A DNA stretch of 64,000 nucleotides from BJGO01 sp964640655 (lineage in GTDB: Bacteria; Bacteroidota; Bacteroidia; Chitinophagales; UBA10324), in assembly GCA_964640655.1 (NCBI GenBank), contig CAZXFT010000007.1, positions 1 through 64,000 on the forward strand, read 5' to 3'. The notes beneath the pieces were generated by a model. That model saw only the letters and a list, made by a program, of their open reading frames with translations. It had not been told where the DNA came from and ran no database searches. Below are positions 1-9,257 of the stretch, piece after piece. The position numbers and the translations under genes were made by a program. Every line of letters begins with the position of its first letter. The stretch's first letter is position 1.

Positions 1-473
1 TTGTCTTGAAACAAAGAAAAGCTCCAAAAGAAAATTCCCCGCCGTTGGCGGGGCACCCCGGCACTTAGGCGGCCTGCCCAGTGCTTGGGAGATGGCGAGG
101 GGCTGATGGGTTTTGGAAAGCCAGAAGGATAAAAGGCAGTGCGAATTTGGGATTGCAGGAGATAGAGCTTTTCAACAAGGTCTGAAAGTTCTATACCGTT
201 AGTGGATTGAATATCGGCAGGTCGCAATCTAAAGACGGCGAGGTGAAAGAGATATACTATTTGTGCGTGCAACATCTTATTTTGTTAAAGATGATTGAAG
301 TGCCATGTTATTGATGGGAAGTTTAGCGTACCTAACACAAGCATACAAGGTTGCGAGAAGTTATTATTCATCATCAATGTATAGCTTTATAAAAACCCCT
401 GCATCAATCAACACCGCTTATATACAATCTGTTATTTTATCGAATATGCTAACTTTATTGAAACAACATTTAT
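1..473. other. Non-coding stretch with GC-rich inverted repeats
   Basis: No convincing gene is seen in these 473 bases. Positions 37-53 form a perfect 7-bp inverted repeat with a 3-base loop (CCCCGCC / GGCGGGG). Positions 61-84 form a second one (GCACT at 61-65 with AGTGC at 80-84, and an inner GGC/GCC pair). This GC-rich block is unlike the AT-rich surroundings. There is no T-tract typical of a terminator after it. The short open frame at 305-493 overlaps the next gene and has no recognisable content. The block could be a dispersed intergenic repeat or the end of a structured transcript; the sequence alone does not decide. Confidence 0.5.
450..457 (+). promoter_or_regulatory. Candidate -7 box (TAACTTTA)
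   Basis: It matches the Bacteroidota -7 consensus TAnnTTTG except for the last base and lies 16 bases before the ATG at 474. The same TAnnTTTA form occurs at a similar distance before several other genes here. No clear -33 TTG was found at the usual spacing. Confidence 0.35.
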
Positions 474-1910
474 ATGAAATCACTCCTGCTTAGCATTGTA
501 ATGCTGCTTGTTTGTTTGACAAATGTTTTTTCACAAACATGTGATTCCTTCAATTTTCAGTTTCAATCAGATATTGCATCAGTGTGTTCTGAAATGACCA
601 TGACCATGCAGCACGATATTAACGGCTTGTCATACTTATATGTAGCAAATAAAGAAGCGGGGTTAAAAATTTATGACATCAATAATATTGTTGCTCCAAC
701 ATTATTAAGTGTTGTGGGTACCGATAATTTTGATACGTTCGATGTTATGAACTTAACCCAGAGCGGAAATTTTTTATTCCTTGCAATAGGAAATCATTTT
801 ACAAATCCTACTGCGGGGGGTATGGCAATAGTTGATATCAGCAACCCTGCATCACCCACCGTAACAGATTACTATGTTGTCCCCAACTCGGGCAGTGGCG
901 CCGGTATTGTAAAGGTTGAAGGCAACTATGCATATCTGGGTGCAATGAGAAGCGGATTGGTAATACTTGATGTTGCTGATAAATATAATATTCAGTTTGT
1001 ATCGCAGTTTATTCCCGATATTAATTTTCCACCCGTTACTAATCCAAATGCTGACTTATATAATGCAAGAGGAATGGTGGTAAAAAACAGTATAGTTTAC
1101 CTGTGTTACGATGCCGGTGGAATACGAATAATTAACTGTACTAATAAAACAGTACCTGTGGAAACAGGACATTGGTGTAATCCGATTATGTACACTCCTT
1201 TAAATCATCCGAAGGCATACAACAACTGTGTTTTAGATGACAGCTTATTATATGTAGCTGTTGACTATGCAGGCATTGAAGTGTTGAATGTATCTGATAC
1301 AGGAAATATTAGTATGACCGGTTGGTGGAACCCTAATGGCGCACCTGATGCTAATTGGTTCGCCTGCAGAATACATACCAACGAAATTCATTTATCGAAG
1401 ACATGTAATAAACTATTTGTTTCTGATGGTAAAAGCGATATGCACGTAGTTGATGTAACTAACCCTGCAATGCCTGATTCGTGTAACATATATGGAGGGA
1501 TGGCAAACAATATTGGAACCTGGGGATTATCTGTTTGGAAAAATGAAATATTCCTATCCTACATATGCGCCGTAATCCCTTTCGCTTCAAACTGGACCGG
1601 TGTAAAAGTTTTAAAGTATGATACTTGTTCTACTACAGGAATAAGTGAGGATATCAGGGCAGATGATATTCGAGTATTCCCAAATCCTTCTGGCGGAACT
1701 TTCAGCATTAGTTTAATAAACGAACATGATAATGAGATTGAGATAAAAGTTGTAAATAATTTGGGACAAGTTGTTTCTCAAAAGTTATGGAATACCGTTG
1801 CCGGAAACAATAGCTATTATTTTAATGAATCACTAGCAGCTGGATACTATAAAGTTCAGCTGACCTGCAAATCTTTTAGTGTCACAAAAACAATCGTAAC
1901 ATTGAATTAG
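474..1910 (+). CDS. LVIVD-repeat beta-propeller protein with T9SS sorting domain
   Basis: Predicted secreted protein of 478 aa. Residues 1-20 are a typical signal peptide ending before QTCDSF. The body carries six LVIVD-like repeats, each a hydrophobic strand ending in a D/N-x-S/T-N turn: GLKIYDINN (about 63), GMAIVDISN (116), GLVILDVAD (161), GIRIINCTN (216), GIEVLNVSD (267) and DMHVVDVTN (322). Such repeats fold as a beta-propeller. From about residue 395 to the end there is a type A T9SS sorting domain (VFPNPSGGTF, NLGQVV, GYYKVQL). It is therefore expected to be exported by the type IX system and released or anchored at the surface. The ligand is unknown. It stands alone, with a weak hairpin (AGGAAT/ATTCCT, 1909-1927) just after the stop. 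Confidence 0.85.
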   Translation: MKSLLLSIVMLLVCLTNVFSQTCDSFNFQFQSDIASVCSEMTMTMQHDINGLSYLYVANKEAGLKIYDINNIVAPTLLSVVGTDNFDTFDVMNLTQSGNFLFLAIGNHFTNPTAGGMAIVDISNPASPTVTDYYVVPNSGSGAGIVKVEGNYAYLGAMRSGLVILDVADKYNIQFVSQFIPDINFPPVTNPNADLYNARGMVVKNSIVYLCYDAGGIRIINCTNKTVPVETGHWCNPIMYTPLNHPKAYNNCVLDDSLLYVAVDYAGIEVLNVSDTGNISMTGWWNPNGAPDANWFACRIHTNEIHLSKTCNKLFVSDGKSDMHVVDVTNPAMPDSCNIYGGMANNIGTWGLSVWKNEIFLSYICAVIPFASNWTGVKVLKYDTCSTTGISEDIRADDIRVFPNPSGGTFSISLINEHDNEIEIKVVNNLGQVVSQKLWNTVAGNNSYYFNESLAAGYYKVQLTCKSFSVTKTIVTLN

Positions 1911-2143
1911 GAATAACACTAATTCCTGTCAAACGCATTTATAAATACCCTCAAAATGTGTCAAGTTTTATTAGTAAGGTTCAATCTCCCTGCCTCGCGT
2001 CCGTATCTCTCCACCTCTAATCCACACTTCTCCTCCCGCTATCACTATTGCCATACCAAGTTACCCTCACCTTCTTTTGCGGAATCCCTTTGATGCGCTG
2101 TTAATATACTTTGTACACTTTACGCGCTATAATTTCAGCGTCT

Positions 2144-2653
2144 CTAATTCTTCTCTTCTATCTTGAAAGAGTCGCGGTCGGTGTACTCTATAAACGCCTT
2201 GCGCGACACAATGATGCTGCGCTCCTGAACTTCAAGTACCATAATATCTATGGTTTTGTTCAGCAGAAATTTGTGTGAATTGAATTCGTAAGTATCCACT
2301 TCCGACTTGGGCAGAAAAGCATCAATGTTAAGCACTTTCACCAGCAGACCGCCATTATTCATATTCACTACCGATGCTTTTAAGGGTACCCGATTCTGTT
2401 GTGCTTTGATGATGAGTTCTAAATTTCTGTTTTGGATGAAGTGTACATTCAGTGCTTCATACACATCTTTTTTGCGAGCAGAGAGTATGGCTTCAAAAAA
2501 TACTTCATCACCCGTGCGAGGGAATTTATATGTGTTTGCCAGCTTGGAGAAGTGCAAATACACGGAGCCTAATTCTTCGGTTTCAATAGCACCAAACCCT
2601 TTGTCCTTCAAGAAGAAAATAACCTTTCCCTTATATATCTGTGCTGTACTCAT
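2144..2653 (-). CDS. Cold-shock-like plus S1 domain RNA-binding protein
   Basis: 169 aa, cytoplasmic (no signal peptide or membrane segment). Residues 8-40 resemble a cold-shock domain: GKVIFFLKDKGFGAI followed by YLHFSKL, matching the GKV-x-x-F...KGFGFI...VHFS pattern of CspA-like proteins. Residues 90-155 resemble an S1 RNA-binding domain (KASVVNMNNGGLLVKV, AFLPKSEV, then VLEVQERSIIVSRK). Both folds are OB folds that bind single-stranded RNA, so a role in RNA binding, translation or RNA stability is inferred. The combination in one small protein is less common than either domain alone. The gene is monocistronic, opposite to both neighbours, and I saw no good -7 box upstream. Confidence 0.75.
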   Translation of the reverse strand: MSTAQIYKGKVIFFLKDKGFGAIETEELGSVYLHFSKLANTYKFPRTGDEVFFEAILSARKKDVYEALNVHFIQNRNLELIIKAQQNRVPLKASVVNMNNGGLLVKVLNIDAFLPKSEVDTYEFNSHKFLLNKTIDIMVLEVQERSIIVSRKAFIEYTDRDSFKIEEKN

Positions 2654-2719
2654 TGATTCAACAACCAGGCTGTGTTTAGTTTTAATTGATTTTTAGGTGA
2701 GGTATTAGTATAGTATCAC

Positions 2720-2727
2720 TATGTTTG
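2720..2727 (+). promoter_or_regulatory. Candidate -7 box (TATGTTTG)
   Basis: Exact match to the Bacteroidota consensus TAnnTTTG. Transcription would begin near 2731-2734, at or after the most upstream in-frame ATG (2732). This argues that the receptor gene downstream starts at the ATG at 2774. No TTG was found at -33 spacing. Confidence 0.45.
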
Positions 2728-2773
2728 AAGAATGATGCAATTACTGAGAGGCGGTACATTATTCAAAACCATA

Positions 2774-5680
2774 ATGAGGTCTGTGAACGGCGTAAACATA
2801 CCGACAAGGCACACCTTTTTATCGATGACGATATTGATGTTGTTCACATGCGTGTGTGAAGCGCAAAACATTTTAGGCACTATTAAAGATGAGAGTAGTG
2901 GTGATGCACTCATTGGTGCTACCCTGAATATCAAGGGAACCAACCTGGGAGCGATTACAGACATAGACGGAAATTTTGCCATTGATTACAATGGTGCATT
3001 TCCTGTAACGCTCATTGTTCGTTATCTGGGATATGATTCTTTACTGAAAGAGGTGAGCGCAGCCAATGCAGATAAAAAAATGAGTATTGCTATGAAGCGC
3101 AGCAGTGGTGTTACCTTAAAAAATGTAACCATCACAGACTCCCGCTTAACAGATAAACAACGCGAGTCACCGCTCACAGTAGAGGCACTTGATTATTTAG
3201 CCATTAAACAAACTCCGGCGTTTAACTTTTACGAAGGTCTTGGTCAGTTGAAGGGTGTGGACCTGACTTCGGCATCGCTGGGGTTTAAGGTGATTAACAC
3301 GCGCGGCTTCAACAGCACATCGCCGGTGCGTTCGCTGCAGTTGATAGATGGCGTAGATAATCAGGCTCCCGGTCTGAACTTTTCGTTGGGAAATTTTTTA
3401 GGTGCATCGGAATTGGATGTTGTTAAAGTAGACTTGATCGTTGGTGCCAGTTCTGCCTTCTATGGTCCAAATGCATTTAACGGTGTTATTTCAATGACGA
3501 CTAAAGATCCCTTTATGACACCCGGCCTTTCAATATTGATTAAAGGCGGTGAGCGCGAGTTGTTTGAAACAGGAATTCGGTTTGCACAGGTTTTTAAAAG
3601 TAAAAAAACACAACGCGATGTTTTTGCCTATAAGTTGAATGCCTATTACTTGCGTGCTTACGACTGGCAAGCCACCAATGCAGATGCCACGGAAGAATCA
3701 CCCGATAAGCCGGGTAATCCAGGTGGTTACGATGCCGTAAATAAATACGGTGATGAATTCAACTCAGTCATGGATTACAGTCAGACATCCAACATCTGGA
3801 AGTTTCCGGGATTAAATCGTTTTTATCGTTATGGTTACTGGGAAAAAGATTTGGTGGACTACAACACACGCAACGGAAAGGCATCGGCTTCTTTTCATTA
3901 CAAACTAAATGACAGTACACAGATTATAGCTTCATCCAGTTTTGGTACAGGTACTACCGTATATCAAGGAGATAACCGTTACAGTCTGCGCGGGGTGTTG
4001 TTTTTTCAGAATAAAATTGAGTTGAAGCAAAACAATAAATATTTTATTCGCGCTTATGCTACGCACGAAGATGCGGGTAAGTCCTATGATGCATATTTTA
4101 CAGCGTTGCTGTTGAACCGCTACGCCAAGAGCGATGTAAGTTGGGCAACAGACTATTTCAATTACTGGCAAACACAAATCGTTAGTCAGGTGAAGCAGTT
4201 GCCGGGATATCCTCAATTTGTATTCCCCATTACACAAGCCTACACCGATTCTATTCTGATGGTGGTGAATAATAATCCTGATGCCATCAACTCCTGGCAT
4301 AGCCTATCACGCGAATTTGCCGACAACAGTAGTGTGAGCAGTTTCGAAAGTCAATATTATGTACCGGGTACGGCAGCATTCGATTCGGTGTTTAATATAA
4401 TAACCTCACGTTTATCCTATGCAGAAGGTGGCACACGATTTTACGACAAATCTGCATTGTATCATATTCAGGGAGAGTACAAGTTCACACCGGAGTGGAT
4501 GAATATTACCGTTGGCGGCAACTACAGATTATATACTCCTCAGTCTCGCGGCACAATATTCTCCGATACAGGCACTAGAAAGATTACCAATTATGAATAT
4601 GGGTTTTATGCAGGAGCTGATAGAAAATTTCTGGACGATCAGCTAAAAGTGAATGTTACTACACGTATTGACAAAAATCAAAACTTCAATTATCTGGTAT
4701 CGCCGGCGGCGAGTGTGATATACTCTCAAAATAAAAGCAACATTCGTGTTTCATTTTCTTCTGCCATACGCAACCCTACCCTTGCCGATCAATACCTTTA
4801 CTATAATGTTGGCCGCGCCATCCTTTTAGGCAATTTGAATGGGTATGATTCATTGGTAACCATCCCGTCATTAATAGATTTTATTAATACCCAAAAGAAA
4901 GACACCTTCAATTACTTCAATATTGCTCCGATACAACCAGAAAGAGTACGTACAATAGAGATGGGTTATCGCACCACACTCTTTGATCATTTGTATATTG
5001 ATATGAATGTATACTACAGCTACTATAGAAACTTTATCGGATACAAGCTAGGTGCTGATGTGGAATACAGCTCACAATTTAACAGTATTAGTGACGTGCA
5101 GGTTTATCGGGTGGCTGCCAATGCCGATGGTGTGGTAACGACTCAGGGATTCAGTATAGGAGGTAATTACTATTTCAAGAAATATTTCTCACTTAACGGC
5201 AACTACTCTTACAACGAATTAAACAAACGTGAGGATCAGGATCCTATCATTCCGGCTTTTAATACACCTACACATAAGTTTAATCTGGGCATCAGTGGCC
5301 GTGACATCATTGGTCATATTGGTGTATTAAATAAAATATGGAATAAGTTACCCGATATTAAAGTGCGCAATGTTGGATTCAGTGTCAACTACAAGTGGAT
5401 TCAAGGCTTCCGTTTTGAAGGTTCACCTCAGTTCACCGGTTATGTACCTACCTACGATTTACTTGATATGCAATTCAGCAAGGAACTTGTTAAGCTACAC
5501 ACAACAGTAAAACTTGGTGCTTCCAATGTATTTGGTATAGTTCCTTTATTCAATACAGAACTAAGCAACAGTGAGCGTTTGCGTCGTGCCTTTAACAATC
5601 GTGTGTTGCAGGTTTTCGGCGGACCTTATATAGGCAGAATGGCATACATCAGTTTGTTGTATGATTTCGGAAAGTTGTAA
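2774..5680 (+). CDS. TonB-dependent receptor with carboxypeptidase-like N-terminal domain
   Basis: Outer-membrane receptor, about 968 aa from the ATG at 2774. An earlier in-frame ATG at 2732 would add 14 residues but lies within a few bases of the presumed transcription start. A signal peptide ends near VCEAQN. A CarboxypepD_reg-like domain follows (GTIKDESSGDALIGATLNIK, then ITDIDGNFAIDY). The plug domain contains INTRGFNSTSPVRSLQLIDG and the strand GASSAFYGPNAFNGVISMTT. The rest is beta-barrel ending in ISLLYDFGKL. There is no SusD partner next to it, so it is not an obvious polysaccharide-utilisation receptor, and the substrate cannot be told from sequence. A T-rich stretch follows the stop, without a clear hairpin. 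Confidence 0.88.
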   Translation: MRSVNGVNIPTRHTFLSMTILMLFTCVCEAQNILGTIKDESSGDALIGATLNIKGTNLGAITDIDGNFAIDYNGAFPVTLIVRYLGYDSLLKEVSAANADKKMSIAMKRSSGVTLKNVTITDSRLTDKQRESPLTVEALDYLAIKQTPAFNFYEGLGQLKGVDLTSASLGFKVINTRGFNSTSPVRSLQLIDGVDNQAPGLNFSLGNFLGASELDVVKVDLIVGASSAFYGPNAFNGVISMTTKDPFMTPGLSILIKGGERELFETGIRFAQVFKSKKTQRDVFAYKLNAYYLRAYDWQATNADATEESPDKPGNPGGYDAVNKYGDEFNSVMDYSQTSNIWKFPGLNRFYRYGYWEKDLVDYNTRNGKASASFHYKLNDSTQIIASSSFGTGTTVYQGDNRYSLRGVLFFQNKIELKQNNKYFIRAYATHEDAGKSYDAYFTALLLNRYAKSDVSWATDYFNYWQTQIVSQVKQLPGYPQFVFPITQAYTDSILMVVNNNPDAINSWHSLSREFADNSSVSSFESQYYVPGTAAFDSVFNIITSRLSYAEGGTRFYDKSALYHIQGEYKFTPEWMNITVGGNYRLYTPQSRGTIFSDTGTRKITNYEYGFYAGADRKFLDDQLKVNVTTRIDKNQNFNYLVSPAASVIYSQNKSNIRVSFSSAIRNPTLADQYLYYNVGRAILLGNLNGYDSLVTIPSLIDFINTQKKDTFNYFNIAPIQPERVRTIEMGYRTTLFDHLYIDMNVYYSYYRNFIGYKLGADVEYSSQFNSISDVQVYRVAANADGVVTTQGFSIGGNYYFKKYFSLNGNYSYNELNKREDQDPIIPAFNTPTHKFNLGISGRDIIGHIGVLNKIWNKLPDIKVRNVGFSVNYKWIQGFRFEGSPQFTGYVPTYDLLDMQFSKELVKLHTTVKLGASNVFGIVPLFNTELSNSERLRRAFNNRVLQVFGGPYIGRMAYISLLYDFGKL

Positions 5681-5708
5681 TGCGTTCTTTTTATTTTTTA
5701 TTAAAGGA

Positions 5709-6989
5709 CTATATCCAATTCTTAAACGAACCAAATCTCTCGTAAACAGATTTGAGTAATTCGTCCCGGTGATTCGGATGAGCAATATTGCATAAAGCTG
5801 CTGCACGTTGCTTAAGGTCTTTTCCATATAAATAAGCAACGCCAAACTCTGTAACTACATAATGCACGTTAGCTCTTGTGGTTACTACACCGGCACCTTC
5901 TTTTAATACCGGAACTATTCGGCTGATACCTTTAGAAGTAGTTGAAGGCAGGGCTAAAATTGCTTTTCCATTTTCTGATAAAGCAGCTCCACGCAGGAAA
6001 TCCATTTGCCCGCCAACACCCGAATACATTCTGGTACCAATACTATCAGCACATACCTGACCTGTAATATCAATCTCTATGGCACTATTAATGGCGGTTA
6101 CTTTAGGGTTCTGTCTGATAATTACAATATCATTAACATACGAACAATCAAGCATAGCTATTATAGGATTGTCGTTAACAAAGTCGTATAATTTCCGGGA
6201 GCCCTTTATAAAGCTTGAGACTATTTTTTCCCGATACTTCTTTTTGCAGCGACCATTAATAACACCTTTCTCAATAAGAGGTAATATGCCATCAGAAAAC
6301 AGCTCGGTATGAACACCTAAGTCTTTATGATGTGTAAGTGAAGCAAGAACAGCATCCGGAATATCTCCAATTCCCATTTGCAATGTAGCGCCATTGTCCA
6401 CCAGATTTGCCACTTGTCCACCAATAGTCTTTGCCACATCGCTTAATTCTCCGGTATCAGGTTCGGGTAATGGTATATTTCCTTCAACAAATGCATGGAT
6501 TCTGCTGATATGAATTTGTGAATCACCATGTGTGCGTGGCATAAATTGATTTACCTGTGCTATGACCAACTTCGATGACTCAACTGCTGCTTTACTGGTA
6601 TCAACGGATACTCCCAGAGAGCAATAGCCGTGTGAATCAGGTTCGCTTACACTTATTAATGAGACATCGGCTTTAATTATTCCTCTTCGAAACAAGAGTG
6701 GTACTTCTGATAAAAAAACAGGGATGTAACTGGCACGACCTTCCTGAACCGCTTTTCGACAATTGGCTCCGATAAAAAAGCAGTGGGTGTGAAAGTGTGG
6801 AGCATGTTCTTCTTTTGTATATGGTGCTTCGCCTTCGGTGTGTAACTGGTATATATGACTTATGGCAAGTCGGGAACCTTGTTGAGCCAATTCATTAACT
6901 AATACCTGTGGCACAGCGGCTGCTGTATGAATGAAAATATTTGATCCCGGACTGATTAATCCAATAGCCTGTTCTGCTGCAATAAACAT
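5709..6989 (-). CDS. Acetyl-CoA hydrolase / 4-hydroxybutyrate CoA-transferase family enzyme
   Basis: 426 aa, close to the usual length of the Cat1/AbfT family of class I CoA-transferases. These move CoA between acyl groups (acetate, butyrate, 4-hydroxybutyrate, succinate) through a glutamyl-CoA intermediate. Visible signatures are EPDSHGYCSLGVS near residue 116, MGIGDIPDAV near 205, VHTELFSDG at 226-234, YSGVGGQMDF, and VVTEFGVAYLYGKDL near the C-terminus. E229 in VHTEL is the likely nucleophile by family analogy; I am not certain of that assignment. The substrate cannot be fixed from sequence. It lies downstream of the cupin gene with an 88-base gap that holds its own candidate -7 box, so it is probably transcribed separately. 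Confidence 0.85.
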   Translation of the reverse strand: MFIAAEQAIGLISPGSNIFIHTAAAVPQVLVNELAQQGSRLAISHIYQLHTEGEAPYTKEEHAPHFHTHCFFIGANCRKAVQEGRASYIPVFLSEVPLLFRRGIIKADVSLISVSEPDSHGYCSLGVSVDTSKAAVESSKLVIAQVNQFMPRTHGDSQIHISRIHAFVEGNIPLPEPDTGELSDVAKTIGGQVANLVDNGATLQMGIGDIPDAVLASLTHHKDLGVHTELFSDGILPLIEKGVINGRCKKKYREKIVSSFIKGSRKLYDFVNDNPIIAMLDCSYVNDIVIIRQNPKVTAINSAIEIDITGQVCADSIGTRMYSGVGGQMDFLRGAALSENGKAILALPSTTSKGISRIVPVLKEGAGVVTTRANVHYVVTEFGVAYLYGKDLKQRAAALCNIAHPNHRDELLKSVYERFGSFKNWI

Positions 6990-7007
6990 TATTATTCTGT
7001 TAAGCGG

Positions 7008-7015
7008 TAAAAGTA
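7008..7015 (-). promoter_or_regulatory. Candidate -7 box (TACTTTTA)
   Basis: On the minus strand, 18 bases before the ATG of the CoA-transferase-family gene. It fits the TAnnTTTR pattern seen repeatedly in this window. No convincing -33 element was seen. Confidence 0.35.
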
Positions 7016-7077
7016 ATTAGGCTCAATTTGTAATTACGTATTGTCAGTAAATCATGAACAAACATGGGAACAAATAT

Positions 7078-7467
7078 CTATTCCATCACTCTGTCTGTTC
7101 CGTCAAAATACGGACTTTGGATACTGAGTACTTTCAGAATTCCATCACTTACAATGACACTATGAAATGTATTTTTCGGAATAAACACGTGATCGCCTGG
7201 TTTGATGGCGAATGTTTGATTGCCAAGTTTCATTGTTGCATGCCCCTCAAGTACAAATACATTTTCACTGTGCCACTCGTGCTTGTGCGATTTGACTTCT
7301 TTCTTAATCCAGATAACAAACGAGGTGCTCAGTGAATCGCCGCTGATGCGTTGAGAATAAACATTTTCAAACGCAGCTGGAGCATTTATTGTGTCAGATT
7401 GCAGATGCTGTGCTTGTATTCCAAACGAGCATAACAGGAATAAAAAAAGATTAATGATCTGCTTCAT
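7078..7467 (-). CDS. Secreted small cupin-domain protein
   Basis: 129 aa from the ATG at 7467, chosen because the protein then begins with a clean signal peptide ending FGIQAQ. A start at 7479 would overlap the upstream stop codon and add only four residues. The mature part is a single cupin barrel. Motif 1 is KSHKHEWHSENVFVLEG with likely metal ligands H61, H63, H66 and/or E68. Motif 2 is GDHVFIPKNTFHSV with H102. It is thus a probable metal-binding periplasmic cupin; catalytic activity or substrate is unknown. It begins 2 bases after the stop of the GT-C/TPR gene and is the last gene of that group. Confidence 0.8.
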   Translation of the reverse strand: MKQIINLFLFLLCSFGIQAQHLQSDTINAPAAFENVYSQRISGDSLSTSFVIWIKKEVKSHKHEWHSENVFVLEGHATMKLGNQTFAIKPGDHVFIPKNTFHSVIVSDGILKVLSIQSPYFDGTDRVME

Positions 7468-7469
7468 AT

Positions 7470-9248
7470 TTATTTGCACAAATCACGATAAGCGTTGGCG
7501 GCATGCTCCATGCCAAGTGCTGCTGCCTTGTTCAGGCTTTCGCAGGCCTTATCTTTACGCCCAAGGTTATAATTGAGAATACCTATGTTATACCATCCAT
7601 CACTAAAAGTTGGATTGTAGGTAACCGCTTTTTCATATGCATTTATTGCTTCATCTACGCGGTTTATACTGAAATAGACCGAGCCCAAATTGCTCCATCC
7701 GATTGCATATTCCGGATCAATACGAACTGCATTGTTCAGGTGAATGATTGCTGAATCATTTATTCCCATTCGCCAGTATGCCAATCCTTTATTACTCCAT
7801 GCTTGCGTATCTTGATTATTCAAGCGTAGTGCATTGTTAAAATCGCTGATAGCTTTATTGAAAGAATTAATAGCCTCTTGTTTTTTTGCAGGGTTTGATT
7901 TCGACTCTTCGAGTAATTGTTTGCCTTCAGTGTTAAATAATACGCCTCGGTTGTTGTAGGCCAGTGCTATGGTCTGAGATTTTTCTATCACATCGCTCCA
8001 CATTGTCATACCATCCTTCCATATTTTGCAACGTTGTATGGTAGCATATGTATATCCCGCAGAAGAAACAAGAAGTAAAGCGATAGCTATGTTTCTCATA
8101 GAAGCCCTGCTATACAGGATGTACAACAGATTTGCAGCAATGAAAAAAATTCCAAGAGAGGGGATGTAACTGTATCGATCGGCCATTACTGCGCCACCTA
8201 CCGGTAAGAGTTGCAATACAAGAAAAACAGTAATGGAGAAAAAAGCAATACCAAAAAAAACAAATCTGTTATTACGCAAGCTATAAACAGCAGCTACTAC
8301 AACACCTATTGCAATTAAAACGTAAATGTAATAGGCAGGAGGCAAAGCATCGTTTTGCTTTAAAGGATAAGAATAATAAGCAGACAAGTTCATTGGCAGC
8401 ACTAACTTCCACAAGTATGTAATGAAACCATATGATGCCAAGGCAACACGTTCATACGGTTTAAAAATGGTGAGATCGCCAACGGCATCCATACTCTGTT
8501 GGGCTTTTACTGCTATTATTCCAAAGACTAAAGACAAAGCCAGAAAAGGAATTTTCTCCATTAATACTTTCTTAGTCAACTTGCCATCTATATAGAAATC
8601 TATAGCAATGAGGACAACAGACAATGAAGCTGCCATAGCTTTTGAAAGTAAAGACAATACAAATAGTACGAGTGCAAGAGCATATAATCCTTTGCGACTT
8701 CTATTCCTGGTATATTGAACATATACGATCAATGAAGCAAAGAAGAAAAGCGCATACAACAAATCCTTTAATTCGGAAATCCAAGCTACACTTTCCACAT
8801 GCATTGTATGTACACCAAAGAGAAGCGCCGTTGCAAAAGCAACTTCAAAGAAAGTAGTGAGTATAAGAATAAAATAGAATACTAAAATGCTATTAAGTAA
8901 ATGAATGATAACATTCACTAGATGATAGACATAAGGATCAAGTTTGACTTTGCTGTATATCGTCTTGTAACCAAGCATAGTCAAAGGATGATAGTTGCCC
9001 ATGTGATAGCCATCAGGAATTTTGAAAACGTCTCCGGTTGGTTGTAGAAAAAGTTTTGGGTTTTCGGTTACATAGCGATCGTCATCGAGGTTAACAAAAT
9101 CGTTTTGCAAAGCACCACGATAAGCAATGAAGGTTATTACGGCAATAATCAATACTGCCAATAGGTTATTACGGGAAAAAAGTTGTATAACATGACTGAC
9201 AGGCTTCTTAGTTGTTTCCTTTTTATCCTGTTTCGCTTTTTTGCTCAT
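7470..9248 (-). CDS. GT-C/TMTC-like membrane glycosyltransferase-family protein with TPR repeats
   Basis: 592 aa inner-membrane protein. About ten hydrophobic segments occupy residues 25-410. The first extracytoplasmic loop has the acidic motif FVNLDDDRYV (D55-D57), typical of the metal site of GT-C glycosyltransferases. It is followed by NYHPLTMLGY, HLVNVIIHLLNS and FGVHTMHVESVAWISELKD, all characteristic of the TMTC-like (protein O-mannosyltransferase-related) family. Residues from about 420 form several TPRs (for example YNNRGVLFNTEG, AWSNKGLAYWRMG, GWSNLGSVYF, GWYNIGILNYNLGRKDKA). In animals TMTC proteins O-mannosylate cadherins. Bacterial members are mostly uncharacterised, so a role in protein or envelope glycosylation is inference. 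It sits 9 bases after the Wzi/RemB-like gene and 2 bases before the cupin gene. Confidence 0.78.
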   Translation of the reverse strand: MSKKAKQDKKETTKKPVSHVIQLFSRNNLLAVLIIAVITFIAYRGALQNDFVNLDDDRYVTENPKLFLQPTGDVFKIPDGYHMGNYHPLTMLGYKTIYSKVKLDPYVYHLVNVIIHLLNSILVFYFILILTTFFEVAFATALLFGVHTMHVESVAWISELKDLLYALFFFASLIVYVQYTRNRSRKGLYALALVLFVLSLLSKAMAASLSVVLIAIDFYIDGKLTKKVLMEKIPFLALSLVFGIIAVKAQQSMDAVGDLTIFKPYERVALASYGFITYLWKLVLPMNLSAYYSYPLKQNDALPPAYYIYVLIAIGVVVAAVYSLRNNRFVFFGIAFFSITVFLVLQLLPVGGAVMADRYSYIPSLGIFFIAANLLYILYSRASMRNIAIALLLVSSAGYTYATIQRCKIWKDGMTMWSDVIEKSQTIALAYNNRGVLFNTEGKQLLEESKSNPAKKQEAINSFNKAISDFNNALRLNNQDTQAWSNKGLAYWRMGINDSAIIHLNNAVRIDPEYAIGWSNLGSVYFSINRVDEAINAYEKAVTYNPTFSDGWYNIGILNYNLGRKDKACESLNKAAALGMEHAANAYRDLCK

Positions 9249-9257
9249 GTTGTTGAT

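Noticed and set aside
305..493. 62-residue open frame before the LVIVD gene
   Set aside because: It overlaps the start of a well-supported secreted protein in a different frame and has no identifiable content; it also ends after the signal peptide start.
1909..1927. Hairpin after the LVIVD gene as a terminator
   Set aside because: The stem is only 6 bp of AT-rich sequence and no T-tract follows, so I do not call it a terminator.
2307..2696. 129-residue open frame antisense to the cold-shock/S1 gene
   Set aside because: It is a shadow of a gene with two recognisable RNA-binding domains; no start context or domain of its own.
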